DNA of 63,466 nt from Saccharopolyspora elongata (lineage in GTDB: Bacteria > Actinomycetota > Actinomycetes > Mycobacteriales > Pseudonocardiaceae). The stretch spans positions 1 through 63,466 of the forward strand of contig NZ_SMKW01000055.1 in NCBI RefSeq assembly GCF_004348985.1, written 5' to 3'. Made by a program: the position numbers and the translations under genes. This document shows positions 9,318 to 18,100 of the stretch, piece after piece (within the stretch, counting starts at the first letter, position 1; each line of letters begins with the position of its first letter). Under the pieces are notes generated by a model that was given only the letters and a program-made list of their open reading frames with translations, made no database searches and had not been told where the DNA came from.

Positions 9318-11119
9318 GCCGCGGTGATCCGGTTCTGCGTCAGCATCGTCGCGCGCCGCTGCAGCACCGCGAGTTCTTCCAGCTTCTGCCGGATCTCCCT
9401 GGCACGCTGGTCGCGGTCGACCGCGCTGCGCTCCGCCGATCGCTTGATCTCCTGGATGGCCCGGCTGATCTCCATCTGGGCATCTTCGGTGATCTGCATG
9501 TAGTGCGCGTGCAGGCCCCGGTGGACGCCGCGAATGGCGTCCCTGGCCTCCTTGTTCACGTGGAAGATGACCTGCTCCACGTAGCGCTGCACGGCGGCCT
9601 TGGCCTCGGCCTGGCGGCGGCGCAGCCGCAGGTCCTTGTCCTCGCCGAGGCTCTTGAGGCCTAGCAGCACGCCCGCCGAGATCGACACCACGTTGATCAG
9701 CGGCAGGAACGCCGAGGTGATCAGGCCGAACATCAGCACGCCGCCGTAGGAGCCGCGAAGACCGGTGAGGAACTGGTCGAAGCGCTTGTACTCCGAGCCG
9801 GGCGGCAGCTTCGGCTCGGGAACCTCGCCCAGCGGTTCCGGCTGCTGGAGCTCCGTCAGGTCGGGCAGGTTGCGCCCGTGTTCGGCGAGCATCTCGTTGG
9901 CGACCTGCTCGGCGAGCCGGGCCTGCCGGAGGTCCAGCCACTCGAAGGTTTCGACGATCGCGTCGGTGAGCCGCGCCTCGAGCCAGTCGAGGAACTCGTC
10001 CCAGACCTCCAGCGGGTCCGCGGTTTCGAAGGCCTCGTTGACCTGGTGCAACACCGCCCAGCTGCGTTCCCGGAAGTCGAACTCGATGTCGGTGTACAGC
10101 TCGGAAACCCCATCGTTGAGCGCCTTCTGCCAACGGGCGGAGACGCGCCGGAGGTCTTCGGCGCGGTGCTGCGCGGTCTCCAGCTCGATCAGGGTTTCGG
10201 CCGCGGTGCGCGGGTTCTGCGCCGCCAGCTCGGCGCGCAGCGCGTCGTTGACCTGGGTCAGCGCCTCGGAAACGTTGTGCGCCACCAGGCGCCGGGTCAT
10301 GTTGTCGTGCTTGCCCGCCATCTCCTTGAGGAATTCCAGCAGCGGCGGGAATCCGGATTCGGCGTTGAGGTTGGCGTCCCTGGCCTGCATCGCGTGCATC
10401 CGGATGTTGGCCGAAACCGGGAAGATCTTGGCCGCTATCCCGGCGTTCTCCAGGTGCTTCCGGTTGACTTCGTGGACTTTCCGCCAGTGCGGCGTGCGGT
10501 CGATCTTCGGCAGCACCAGCGCGACGTTCGGGCACAGCGCGGTGGCCTGCTTGAGGAACGTCAGCTCGTTGGTGGTCAGTTCCTGGGTGGCGTCGGAGAC
10601 CATCAGCAGCGCGTCGGCCTCGGCGACGACGGAGAGCGTGGTGGCCGTCAGCGACGAGGACACGCTGCCGACGCCTGGCGTGTCCATCAGGGCGAGGCCG
10701 TTCTGCAGCACGGCGCGGGGGATGCCGATCTCGCCGCGGGTGACCGGGCGCCCGAGCGAGAGGGCGCGTTCCAGCTGCTCGCCGACCTGCTCTATCGGCA
10801 CCGGCACGCGATCCAGGGCGGCCGGGCCGCGCGTCGCCTCGTGCTCGATGAGCAGGGCGGACGGCTCGTCGGAGTACCGGACGAGGGTGGGAACGACGGT
10901 GGTGACGTCGTCGCCGGAGGCGCACACGGACGCGTTCACGATGGCGTTGACCAGGGCGCTCTTGCCCTGCTTCGACTCACCGACGACCAGCACGAGCTGC
11001 GTCGGGTCGAGCACGCGGGTGCGGATTTGCCGCAGCCTTCCGTGCAGATCAGCGCGTTGCTGCTCGGCACATTCCGCAGTCGCGCGATCGATCAGTTCCA
11101 CCAACGCCGTCTCGATCAC
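9314..11119 (-). CDS. iniA: Dynamin-like GTPase, IniA-like
   Basis: A 601-residue bacterial dynamin-like protein. The GTPase domain has GESKQGKSA at residues 47-55, DTPGVGS at 146-152 and PKID at 204-207. A long helical bundle follows, with a hydrophobic segment at about residues 459-489 that is long enough for a membrane hairpin or paddle, as in M. tuberculosis IniA. The last 110 residues are charged and helical. GTG 11119 is taken as the start, though its ribosome binding site is weak. The gene lies 163 bases after the IniB-like gene, separated by a perfect hairpin, and overlaps the IniC-like gene by four bases. Function in envelope membrane remodelling is inferred from the family. Confidence 0.85.
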   Translation of the reverse strand: MIETALVELIDRATAECAEQQRADLHGRLRQIRTRVLDPTQLVLVVGESKQGKSALVNAIVNASVCASGDDVTTVVPTLVRYSDEPSALLIEHEATRGPAALDRVPVPIEQVGEQLERALSLGRPVTRGEIGIPRAVLQNGLALMDTPGVGSVSSSLTATTLSVVAEADALLMVSDATQELTTNELTFLKQATALCPNVALVLPKIDRTPHWRKVHEVNRKHLENAGIAAKIFPVSANIRMHAMQARDANLNAESGFPPLLEFLKEMAGKHDNMTRRLVAHNVSEALTQVNDALRAELAAQNPRTAAETLIELETAQHRAEDLRRVSARWQKALNDGVSELYTDIEFDFRERSWAVLHQVNEAFETADPLEVWDEFLDWLEARLTDAIVETFEWLDLRQARLAEQVANEMLAEHGRNLPDLTELQQPEPLGEVPEPKLPPGSEYKRFDQFLTGLRGSYGGVLMFGLITSAFLPLINVVSISAGVLLGLKSLGEDKDLRLRRRQAEAKAAVQRYVEQVIFHVNKEARDAIRGVHRGLHAHYMQITEDAQMEISRAIQEIKRSAERSAVDRDQRAREIRQKLEELAVLQRRATMLTQNRITAA

Positions 11120-11230
11120 GGCGTCGATTGTGGCGTGCCGCGGCGAATAGAGAAACCCAAACGGCTGAACTCACATCCCAGGCGTGCACTGGGAGTACCA
11201 AAAGTGCAAGTTTTCCGAGCGAAAGGCGAA

Positions 11231-11267
11231 GAATGCCGGGATCCGCGAATCGCGGATCCCGGCATTC
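11231..11267 (-). terminator. Perfect hairpin between the iniB-like and iniA-like genes
   Basis: Two 18-base arms, GAATGCCGGGATCCGCGA and its exact complement, are separated by a single base. No U-tract follows. Placed 15 bases after the IniB-like stop, it could partly terminate transcription or protect the 3' end of the first message, making IniB-like protein more abundant than the GTPases. Confidence 0.7.
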
Positions 11268-11282
11268 AGTTGCTCACTGCGT

Positions 11283-12536
11283 TCAGAGCACGCCGTCCAG
11301 CGGCAGGGCGCTCGTCACGGTGTCGAGAGCGCCACCGGCGACGTCGCCGACGACCGGCAGGTCCTGCGGGGCCGGCAGCGGCAGGGCGGCGGTCACGTCG
11401 TCGACCGGCAGGGCCGAGGTCACGTCGTCGACCGGCAGGGCGGAGACGTCGCCGCTGGTGGCGCCACCGGCGATGCCACCCACGGTGTCGACCACGCCGC
11501 CGACGACCGGGACGTCGCCCAGGACACCGGTCACGTTGTCGGTCACGTTGGTGACGTCGCCACCGGCGACGTTGGAGACCAGGTCACCGGCGACCGGGAT
11601 GTTGGTGGCGACCGAGGTGACGTCGCCGACCACGTTGCCCACGACCGGAGCGTTGGTGACGACCGAGGTCAGGTCGCCGTTGCTCACGTTGGTGGTCACG
11701 TCGCCCAGCACGTTGGTGACGTTGTTGGCGATGTCGCCGACGACCGGGGCCTCGTTCACGACGTTGAGGACGTCGATGTTGGTCGAGTTGTCGACCACGT
11801 TGGTGACGTCGCCGTGCACGACGGTGGCGGCACCCGCGGTCAGGTCGACGCTGGTGTCGAAGACGTGCGTCGCGGTCTGGTTGACCTCGCTGACGGTGTT
11901 GCCCACCACGTTGGTGACGTCGCCCAGGGCGAGGCTGTCGCCGACCTGGCCGACGGTGTTGCCCACGACGCTGCCGACGATGTTGCCGTTGGCGATGTCG
12001 TTGCCGCTGGCGATGTCGTGGATGCTGATGAAGTTGTGCGAGTCCGTGTCGTTGTGACGCACGTCGATGTCGACGTTGTTCGACGGAGCCGGGGTCGCCG
12101 GGACGGCCGGGATGGTGGGCTCGACGTCGCCGTTCTTACCGAAGTCTTCGGCGGGGGCGGGGTTCTTCAGCATGCTCAGATCTTCCTGCTCGTTCGGATG
12201 TGCGGGATGCAGTTGGTTGATCGCGACGTGTTGGGTGCTCGCAGCGAACTTCTCGACGCTGCTCTGGAGTGAGCGGTCGTACTCGGTCACGACCTCGACC
12301 GGCGCGTAGTCGAGGACCAGTGACGTGGCTTGCAGTACGTCCGTCGCGGTCATGCCCCCGAGGCCGGCCTGATCCAGCGTGGCTTGCGGATCAGAGTCGA
12401 AGGCCGATCGGGCTGCCGGATCGCTGACGAGGCGCGTGAGGAACTCGTGCAGCGTCGGCTCGTCCGACGGGCCGGTGGTGGAGTGCGTCCCCGGGTCGGG
12501 AGTGGAGGACTCGGCCGCGTGCTGAGGGTTCACCAT
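11283..12536 (-). CDS. iniB: IniB-like repetitive protein
   Basis: A 417-residue protein whose N-terminal part (about residues 26-80: LHEFLTRLVSDPAARSAF, then a DQAGL segment and a D-V-L-Q helix) matches the small helical IniB N-terminal domain pattern. From about residue 140 onward the sequence is an irregular repeat of Val/Asn/Gly/Asp/Thr units such as GDVTNVV, VVGN and VVGDI, with no signal peptide or membrane segment. M. tuberculosis IniB is likewise a short helical head followed by low-complexity repeats (Gly/Ala rather than Val/Asn). ATG 12536 has GGGAGG seven bases upstream. It is the first gene of a unit with two dynamin-like GTPases and is divergent from the Hsp70-like gene. The molecular role of IniB is unknown. 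Confidence 0.75.
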   Translation of the reverse strand: MVNPQHAAESSTPDPGTHSTTGPSDEPTLHEFLTRLVSDPAARSAFDSDPQATLDQAGLGGMTATDVLQATSLVLDYAPVEVVTEYDRSLQSSVEKFAASTQHVAINQLHPAHPNEQEDLSMLKNPAPAEDFGKNGDVEPTIPAVPATPAPSNNVDIDVRHNDTDSHNFISIHDIASGNDIANGNIVGSVVGNTVGQVGDSLALGDVTNVVGNTVSEVNQTATHVFDTSVDLTAGAATVVHGDVTNVVDNSTNIDVLNVVNEAPVVGDIANNVTNVLGDVTTNVSNGDLTSVVTNAPVVGNVVGDVTSVATNIPVAGDLVSNVAGGDVTNVTDNVTGVLGDVPVVGGVVDTVGGIAGGATSGDVSALPVDDVTSALPVDDVTAALPLPAPQDLPVVGDVAGGALDTVTSALPLDGVL

Positions 12537-12629
12537 CGTTGGGCCTCCCGATGCTCAGCGGTTACTCGGCTGGGTGTCCGAGTGAGGTTGCGTGGTCCCT
12601 CACTCCTCTGTCGATCACGTTAGGGCGAC

Positions 12630-12685
12630 GGGGCCCCCTAGCCATCGGGTACGACTCCTAGTTATTCGAACCTCTATTAGGGGAT
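12630..12685. promoter_or_regulatory. Candidate activator sites in the divergent iniB / Hsp70-like promoter region
   Basis: The 285-base region between the two divergent genes is locally AT-richer and holds three similar elements, CCCCCTAG (12634-12641), CTCCTAG (12655-12661) and CTATTAG (12674-12680), about 20 and 19 bases apart, that is, on the same face of the helix. MalT-type LuxR ATPases bind short, helically phased sites, so these are proposed targets of the IniR-like regulator encoded nearby. No clear -10/-35 pair could be assigned. Confidence 0.35.
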
Positions 12686-12821
12686 CCGGTAGGTGGCCCA
12701 TTGGGGGGTAGGTTGGGGCATCTGACACCTGTGAGTAACCGAGTACGCGCTAAATTGTGTCCACCCTGCGCCACGAGGGCATCGCCCGATGGTGGCCGAT
12801 TCGGTAACACGAAGGGATTGC

Positions 12822-14189
12822 ATGCCTTACGTCCTGGGCATTCATCTAGGCGCGACGGCGACCACGGCCGCCATCGCCCGCCGGGACGGCAGCCGATGGG
12901 CGGCGGCCGTGCCGGTCCCGCTGGCGGCCGGGCCGGTGGTGCCGACGGTGCTGTGCAAGGTGCAGGACGGCTCGTTCGTGGCTGGTGAAGCCGCCCAACG
13001 GCAGGAGATCACCCACCACGAATGGGTCGCCCGCGGCTTCACCGGGCGGCTCGGGGACGACCTGCCGCTGCTGGTGGGCAGCGAGTTCATCCCGGCGCAG
13101 CGGCTGGTCGCGACGATGGTCGAGTGGGTGGCCGACGCGGTCGCCCACCGGCAGGGGCATCCCGCCGAGCACATCGCCATCGCGCACAGCGCCACCTGGG
13201 GCCCGCACCGCACCCGGCTCGTCCACCAGGCGCTGGTCCAGCTCGGGCTGACCGACGTGACGCTGGTGGCCGAGCCGATGGCCGTCGCCCTGGACTACGC
13301 CGCCAAGCAGCGGGTCGCCGAGCACGAGCCGATCGTCATCGCCAACGTCGGCGGCAGCGGCTTCGACGCGACGGTGCTGCGGCGGCGCGAGCGCGGGTTC
13401 GAGGTGGTCGGGTCGCCGCTGAACGCCGACCACCCCAGCGGTCAGGACCTGGACGACGAGATCTTCGCCGCCGTGCGCGCCGAGTTCGGCGACCGGCTGG
13501 ACGCGCTGGACCTCGCCGATCTCAACCAGCGGGCCGCCCTCGCCCACCTGCGCGCGGAGTGCGTCCGGGCGAAGGAAGCGCTGTCGCACCAGTCCGGCGT
13601 GCAGCTGCGGGTGGAATTGCCCGGTCTGCGCACGGAATTCGCGTTGTCCCGTTCGCGGTACGAGCAGCTCGCCCGGCCGCACCTGGAGCGGGTTCCCGAG
13701 CTGATCCTGCAGGCGGTGCAGTCGGCGACGCTGTCGCCGGACGACCTCGATTCCGTCGTGCTGGCGGGCGGAACCGCGCGCACGCCGCTGCTGAAGCAGC
13801 TGGTGGCCGAGCGGGTGCAGCTGCCGCCGCAGGTCGACGTCGCGCCCGAACTGGCCGCGGCCGGCGGGGCCGCGCTGGCGGCGGTGCAGGTGCTTTCCAC
13901 CGACACCGACCAGGGTTCGGTGGCCGAGACCAGCGTGCTGATGCGCATCGAGGGCCCCGAGGAGTCGTTCGACGACGACGCGGAACCGGTGGAGGCGCCG
14001 CGCCCGCCGGTCGACGTGGAGCCGTTGCCGCTGGAACCGCCGGACGAGGACCGGGCGCGGCGGATCAAGATCATTAAACTGTCGATCGCCGCCGTGCTGA
14101 TCATCGGCGGGCTGCTGCTCACCTACTTCCTGCCCAACAACGCGCCGCTCGGCGGCGTCCTCAGCGCGATCCAGCACATGCGCCAGTGA
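12822..14189 (+). CDS. Membrane-anchored, degenerate Hsp70/actin-fold protein
   Basis: A 455-residue protein with the actin-like ATPase domain of Hsp70 (residues 3-360) but no substrate-binding domain. The phosphate-1 loop reads GIHLGATA (residues 6-13), so the usual Asp is His; the phosphate-2 loop reads NVGGSGFD (175-182), with Asn for the usual first Asp; the adenosine motif VLAGGTARTPLL (313-324) is intact. Nucleotide binding is plausible but hydrolysis may be lost. An acidic Pro-rich linker (about 380-410) leads to a single membrane helix at 418-437 near the C-terminus. ATG 12822 has GAAGGGA in front. The next gene overlaps it by four bases (GTGA). Divergent from iniB-like; a partner role in the envelope-stress system is inferred. 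Confidence 0.78.
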   Translation: MPYVLGIHLGATATTAAIARRDGSRWAAAVPVPLAAGPVVPTVLCKVQDGSFVAGEAAQRQEITHHEWVARGFTGRLGDDLPLLVGSEFIPAQRLVATMVEWVADAVAHRQGHPAEHIAIAHSATWGPHRTRLVHQALVQLGLTDVTLVAEPMAVALDYAAKQRVAEHEPIVIANVGGSGFDATVLRRRERGFEVVGSPLNADHPSGQDLDDEIFAAVRAEFGDRLDALDLADLNQRAALAHLRAECVRAKEALSHQSGVQLRVELPGLRTEFALSRSRYEQLARPHLERVPELILQAVQSATLSPDDLDSVVLAGGTARTPLLKQLVAERVQLPPQVDVAPELAAAGGAALAAVQVLSTDTDQGSVAETSVLMRIEGPEESFDDDAEPVEAPRPPVDVEPLPLEPPDEDRARRIKIIKLSIAAVLIIGGLLLTYFLPNNAPLGGVLSAIQHMRQ

Positions 14190-16660
14190 CCCGGATGACA
14201 AGGACTCCAGGCGTGAACCACTCGACGACATCCCGTCCCGCCCTGCTACCGGACGGGCACGCGGCCGGGCTGCGGTCGGTGATCGCCGCCGATCCGGCCG
14301 CATCGCTCGTCGCCGGAGTACAAGGTGCGGGCGGATACGGGAAGACGGCGCTGCTGGAGCAGCTCGCCCGCACCTATCACGACGCCGGGATCCCGGTGTT
14401 CGGCGCGAACGCGCTCGACCGGGCCGGCGACGGCGCGGTGCTGGTCGACGATGCCCACCGGCTCGACGAGGCGGTGCTCGGCGAGCTCCTCGAGGTCGCC
14501 CGGCGGCCCGGCGCGCGGCTGGTCGTCGCCTACCGGCCGGGGCCGCGGCCCGCGGCGCTGGCGGAGCTGATCGGCGAGCTCGGCGCGCCGGTGCTGCTCG
14601 CCGCGCTCGGGCGCGACGAGATCGCGGCGCAGGCCGGGGCGGTTGCGCCGGAGTGGGTCGGCTGGCTGCAGGCGCAGACCGGCGGCGTGCCGCGCTACGT
14701 GAGCCGGGTGCTCGCGGCGGCCGAGCCGGGTGCGGCGGAGCTGCCGGCGCGCGCGCTCGACCAGTTCCAGCACGACCTGGACCAGCTCGGCGAGGCCGGC
14801 CGGGAATGCGTGATGGCGATGGCGATCGGTGCGACCCCGCACCCCGATCTGCTCGCCGCGCTGCTTGACCTCGACCCGGCGGAGGTCGGCTCCGCGCTGC
14901 TCTCGGTGCGAGCCGCCGGCCTGGTCGGCGCCGACGACGTGCTGCTGCCGATCGTCCGGGCGGCGGCGCTGCGGCTGGCGCCGTGGGAACGACGGCTCCG
15001 GGTGACCCGACGCCTCGTCGAAACCCAACTGGCCCGCGGCGGTTCGGTGTTGCCGCTGGTCAGTCCGCTGCTCGGGGCCGACATCGCGTTGCTGCCGGAA
15101 GCGACCCTGGCCGCGGCGTTCGAGAAGGCTGGCGACGAGGCCCTGCGCGATGCCCCGCACCTGGCGCGGCCGCTGTTCGCCGCGGCGGTGTCGGCGGGGG
15201 CTCCGGTGGTGTCGGTGGCCGCGCGGCAGGCGCGCGCCGCCGCCGTGGCCGGCGATCTCGACGAGGCGTTGCGCCTGGCGGATCAGGTGATCGTCGACGA
15301 CGCGGTGCCGGACAAGGAACTCGGCGTGCAGGTCGCGGCGAGCATTCTGGCGCACCGAGGGCTGCTGGAGCGTTCGGCCGAGCTGTGCCGGTGGTCGGTG
15401 GGGAAGCTGCGTTGGCCCGGCGACCGCGCGTTCGCCGCGCTGGGTCTGATCGGCTCCGGCCGACTGGGCGAGGCCGACGAGCTGCTCAGCTCCTCCGACG
15501 ACGCCGGACCGCCGACATCGATCACCGGCGCCGCCGCGCAACTCGCCGCCGGAGTGCGGGAATCGGTCGTCGGCTCGGCCGCGACGGCACTGTCCACATT
15601 GGTTCGATCGGCCTCGCTTTCGGAGCCGGTGGGCCGCGGCATCCTGGTGCCGGACAGCCCGGCTGCGATCGCCGCCCTGGTCGCGCTGCACTGCGGTGAG
15701 CTGGACGTCGCGCAGTCCACGCTGGACAGGGCGATCGGTGCGAGCGCGGGCGGCCCGCTGCTGCACCACCGGCACCGGCTGCTGGCGGCGTGGCTGCCCC
15801 TCGTGCGCGGTGACACGGTGACGGCGCGCGTGAAGCTCCAGGCCGCGGCCGGTCCGGCGGCGCGCGACCGGCTGCTGGCCACCGCGATCGAGGCGGGCAT
15901 CGCGAGCCGGGACAACGACATGGGAGCCCTCGCCGCCGCCCGGGGACAGGCGAGGCAGGCCGTCGCCGAGCACTCGGTGGACCTGTTCGCCCTGCTGCCG
16001 CTGGGCGAACTCGTGGTCGCGGCGGCGCGACTGCGCGACCAGGACTGGATCGCGCCGTACCTGGCGGAGGCGCGCAGCCTGCTGGAGCGGCTCGGCAATC
16101 CTCCACTGTGGACGTCAATGCTCACCTGGAAGCGCCTGCAGGCCGCGATCGTGCTGGAAGATCTGGACGACGCGCGGCATCTCGCGGCGGACCTGGACGG
16201 CATGGCGCACCACAACCCGCTGGCTGCTGCGATGGCCGAAGCCGCCCGCGTGTGGCTGCGGATCCTCACCGGCCAGGTGGACCAGGACGAGGTGGAACAG
16301 GCTTCGCGAGGGCTGCACTCAGCCGGGCTGGCCTGGGACGGGGCGCGGCTGGCGGGGCAGGCGGCGATCCACACGAAGGACCGGCGCGCGATGCTCGCGC
16401 TGCTGGAATGCGCGCGGGCCCTGCAGGGCAAGCCGCCGCGGCCGCGGGCGGTGCGCGGCGGCGACACCGATGTGCTCAGCGAGCGGGAGAAGGAAGTCGC
16501 CGAGCTGGTGCTGGCCGGACTGACCTACAAGCAGGTCGGCAAGCGCCTGTTCATCTCGGCGAAGACGGTGGAGCACCACATAAGCCGCATAAAGCAACGC
16601 CTGGGCTGCGCCAACCGAGAAGACCTCCTCAACCGCCTCCGCGAACTCCTCGGCCAGTGA
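14186..16660 (+). CDS. IniR-like LuxR-family regulator with AAA/STAND ATPase domain
   Basis: An 824-residue MalT/LAL-type regulator. The N-terminal ATPase has Walker A GVQGAGGYGKT at residues 44-54 and Walker B AVLVDDAH at 84-91; a long helical TPR-like region follows; the C-terminal 65 residues are a LuxR helix-turn-helix (LSEREKEVAELVLAGLT, then SAKTVEHHISRI). M. tuberculosis IniR (Rv0339c, 832 residues, LuxR type) activates iniBAC and lies next to it, so this is its probable counterpart. GTG 14186 overlaps the Hsp70-like stop; ATG 14195 is an alternative. Unlike in mycobacteria it is in an operon with the Hsp70-like gene, suggesting the latter helps sense or transmit the signal. Confidence 0.8.
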   Translation: MTRMTRTPGVNHSTTSRPALLPDGHAAGLRSVIAADPAASLVAGVQGAGGYGKTALLEQLARTYHDAGIPVFGANALDRAGDGAVLVDDAHRLDEAVLGELLEVARRPGARLVVAYRPGPRPAALAELIGELGAPVLLAALGRDEIAAQAGAVAPEWVGWLQAQTGGVPRYVSRVLAAAEPGAAELPARALDQFQHDLDQLGEAGRECVMAMAIGATPHPDLLAALLDLDPAEVGSALLSVRAAGLVGADDVLLPIVRAAALRLAPWERRLRVTRRLVETQLARGGSVLPLVSPLLGADIALLPEATLAAAFEKAGDEALRDAPHLARPLFAAAVSAGAPVVSVAARQARAAAVAGDLDEALRLADQVIVDDAVPDKELGVQVAASILAHRGLLERSAELCRWSVGKLRWPGDRAFAALGLIGSGRLGEADELLSSSDDAGPPTSITGAAAQLAAGVRESVVGSAATALSTLVRSASLSEPVGRGILVPDSPAAIAALVALHCGELDVAQSTLDRAIGASAGGPLLHHRHRLLAAWLPLVRGDTVTARVKLQAAAGPAARDRLLATAIEAGIASRDNDMGALAAARGQARQAVAEHSVDLFALLPLGELVVAAARLRDQDWIAPYLAEARSLLERLGNPPLWTSMLTWKRLQAAIVLEDLDDARHLAADLDGMAHHNPLAAAMAEAARVWLRILTGQVDQDEVEQASRGLHSAGLAWDGARLAGQAAIHTKDRRAMLALLECARALQGKPPRPRAVRGGDTDVLSEREKEVAELVLAGLTYKQVGKRLFISAKTVEHHISRIKQRLGCANREDLLNRLRELLGQ

Positions 16661-16680
16661 CGAGCGGGTCCCGGCCCGGC

Positions 16681-16790
16681 GACGATTTCGCGCGAAATCG
16701 GCGTTCTGCCCGCCTGCGGGGTGACGGTTTCGCGCGAAAACGGCGTCCCCACGCCTGCGGGATGACGGTTTCGCGCGAAAACGGCGCCTT
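16681..16790. repeat. Tandem palindromic repeat, family A (three copies)
   Basis: Three copies of a 41-42 base unit, each with the perfect palindrome TTTCGCGCGAAA (16686-16697, 16728-16739, 16769-16780), preceded by TGACG(A/G) and followed by CGGCG; the spacers contain CGCCTGCGGG. The array lies between the convergent ends of the IniR-like gene and an esterase gene. The same unit recurs at 27359-27412 (two copies) and 61078-61089 (one). Confidence 0.85.
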
Positions 16791-16863
16791 CACCCGATTG
16801 GCTTGACAGGCGGCTCCGCTAACCGCATTCATCGGCGTCCACGGGTGGTCACGGGCCTTGCGG

Positions 16864-17928
16864 TCAGGCCTTCTGGAGTTCCAGGCCGGCCCGGAGGGTG
16901 CCGACGATCTCGAACAGCGCCTCCTGGAAGCGGTCGCCGATCGGGCGGAGGTTGGCGAAGCCGTGGATCAGGTCCGGGAACCGCCGCGCGATCACCGGCA
17001 CCCCGGCCTCCGCCAGCCGCCGCGCGTACTCCTCGCCCTCGTCGCGCAGCGGGTCGAAGCCCGCCGTGACGACGTGCGCGGTCGGCAGCCCGCTGAGGTC
17101 CTCGGCGAGCAGCACCGACAGCCGCGGGTCGCCGCGGACGTCCGCCTCCGGCGCGTAGTGGTTCATGAACCAGTCCATGTCGCCGTCGGTGAGCAGGAAT
17201 CCGTTGGCGAACAGCTCGCGCGACCGGCGCCGGGTGGTGGCGTCGACGGCGGGGTAGATCAGCAGCTGGAACACCGGCTTCGCCGGCCCGGACCGGGTGG
17301 CGTGCAGCGCGACCGAGGCGGCCAGGTTGCCGCCCGCGCTGTCCCCGCCGACCGCGATCGCGTCGGGGCTGGTGCCCAGCTCGGCGGCGTTCTCGACGGC
17401 GAACCGGTAGGCGTTGAGGGCGTCGTCCAGGGCGGCCGGGTACGGGAACTCCGGCGCGAGCCGGTAGTCCACCGACAGCACCCGGATGCCGGCGTGCTTG
17501 GCGAGGAACCGGCACAGGTCGTCGTGGCTGTCCAGGTCGCCGATGACCCAGCCGCCGCCGTGGAAGAAGACCAGCAGCGGACCCGGCTCGGAGAGCTCGC
17601 GCGGCCGGTACAGCCGCGCGGCCAGGTCACCCGATGCGGTCGGGATCCGGCGGTCCGCCACCACCACGCCGGGCACCTGGCCGGCGGTGATCTTGGTCGA
17701 CCGCCGCATCCCGGCGCGGGCGATCTCGGGGGTGGCCGCCGACAGCTGCTCGTGGCCGGCCAGCCGCATCAACTTGAGCAGCAGTTGAGCATCGAGCGCG
17801 AGTTCCTGGTCGTCCAGTCGAATCGCGCGCCCCGCGAGGAGCCGCCGTGCGGGCTTGGGGAGCGCGAAAACGCCGCGGACCACCGCGGCCTCCAGCGTCG
17901 GCTGCACCAGTTCGAGGACCTTCGACAT
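16864..17928 (-). CDS. Alpha/beta hydrolase, hormone-sensitive-lipase (HSL) family esterase
   Basis: A 354-residue carboxylesterase. The HSL oxyanion motif HGGGWVIGD, the nucleophile elbow GGDSAGGN, the catalytic Asp in FDPLRDEG and the catalytic His in LIHGFANL appear in the expected order; an N-terminal cap of about 80 residues precedes them. It probably hydrolyses short-chain esters in the cytoplasm; no signal peptide is seen. ATG 17928 is preceded by GGGGAGG. Divergent from the FMN reductase gene, with 172 bases between the starts. Confidence 0.9.
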   Translation of the reverse strand: MSKVLELVQPTLEAAVVRGVFALPKPARRLLAGRAIRLDDQELALDAQLLLKLMRLAGHEQLSAATPEIARAGMRRSTKITAGQVPGVVVADRRIPTASGDLAARLYRPRELSEPGPLLVFFHGGGWVIGDLDSHDDLCRFLAKHAGIRVLSVDYRLAPEFPYPAALDDALNAYRFAVENAAELGTSPDAIAVGGDSAGGNLAASVALHATRSGPAKPVFQLLIYPAVDATTRRRSRELFANGFLLTDGDMDWFMNHYAPEADVRGDPRLSVLLAEDLSGLPTAHVVTAGFDPLRDEGEEYARRLAEAGVPVIARRFPDLIHGFANLRPIGDRFQEALFEIVGTLRAGLELQKA

Positions 17929-18100
17929 CGGCGTTGACCTCCCCGGAAGGCGACAAGTGGTGCTGAGGTTACCCGCAGGTAGATGTGGCCCGGGACACGG
18001 CCGGGCGGCTTTGACCTCCAGCGCGCTCGAAGTTCTAGCGTGGCGGACAGCCCCGCAGGAGGGGGGACAGACGCGGGCAGCGGGTGAAAGGATCGAACGC

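Noticed and set aside
9318..10925. N-terminal extension of the IniC-like protein through the IniA-like gene
   Set aside because: The frame stays open by chance across iniA; homology, the P-loop position and the ATGA coupling place the start at 9317.
16681..16790. CRISPR-like appearance of the regularly spaced family A repeats
   Set aside because: The repeat-spacer pattern has only three units, the spacers are similar to each other rather than unique, and no cas gene is present.
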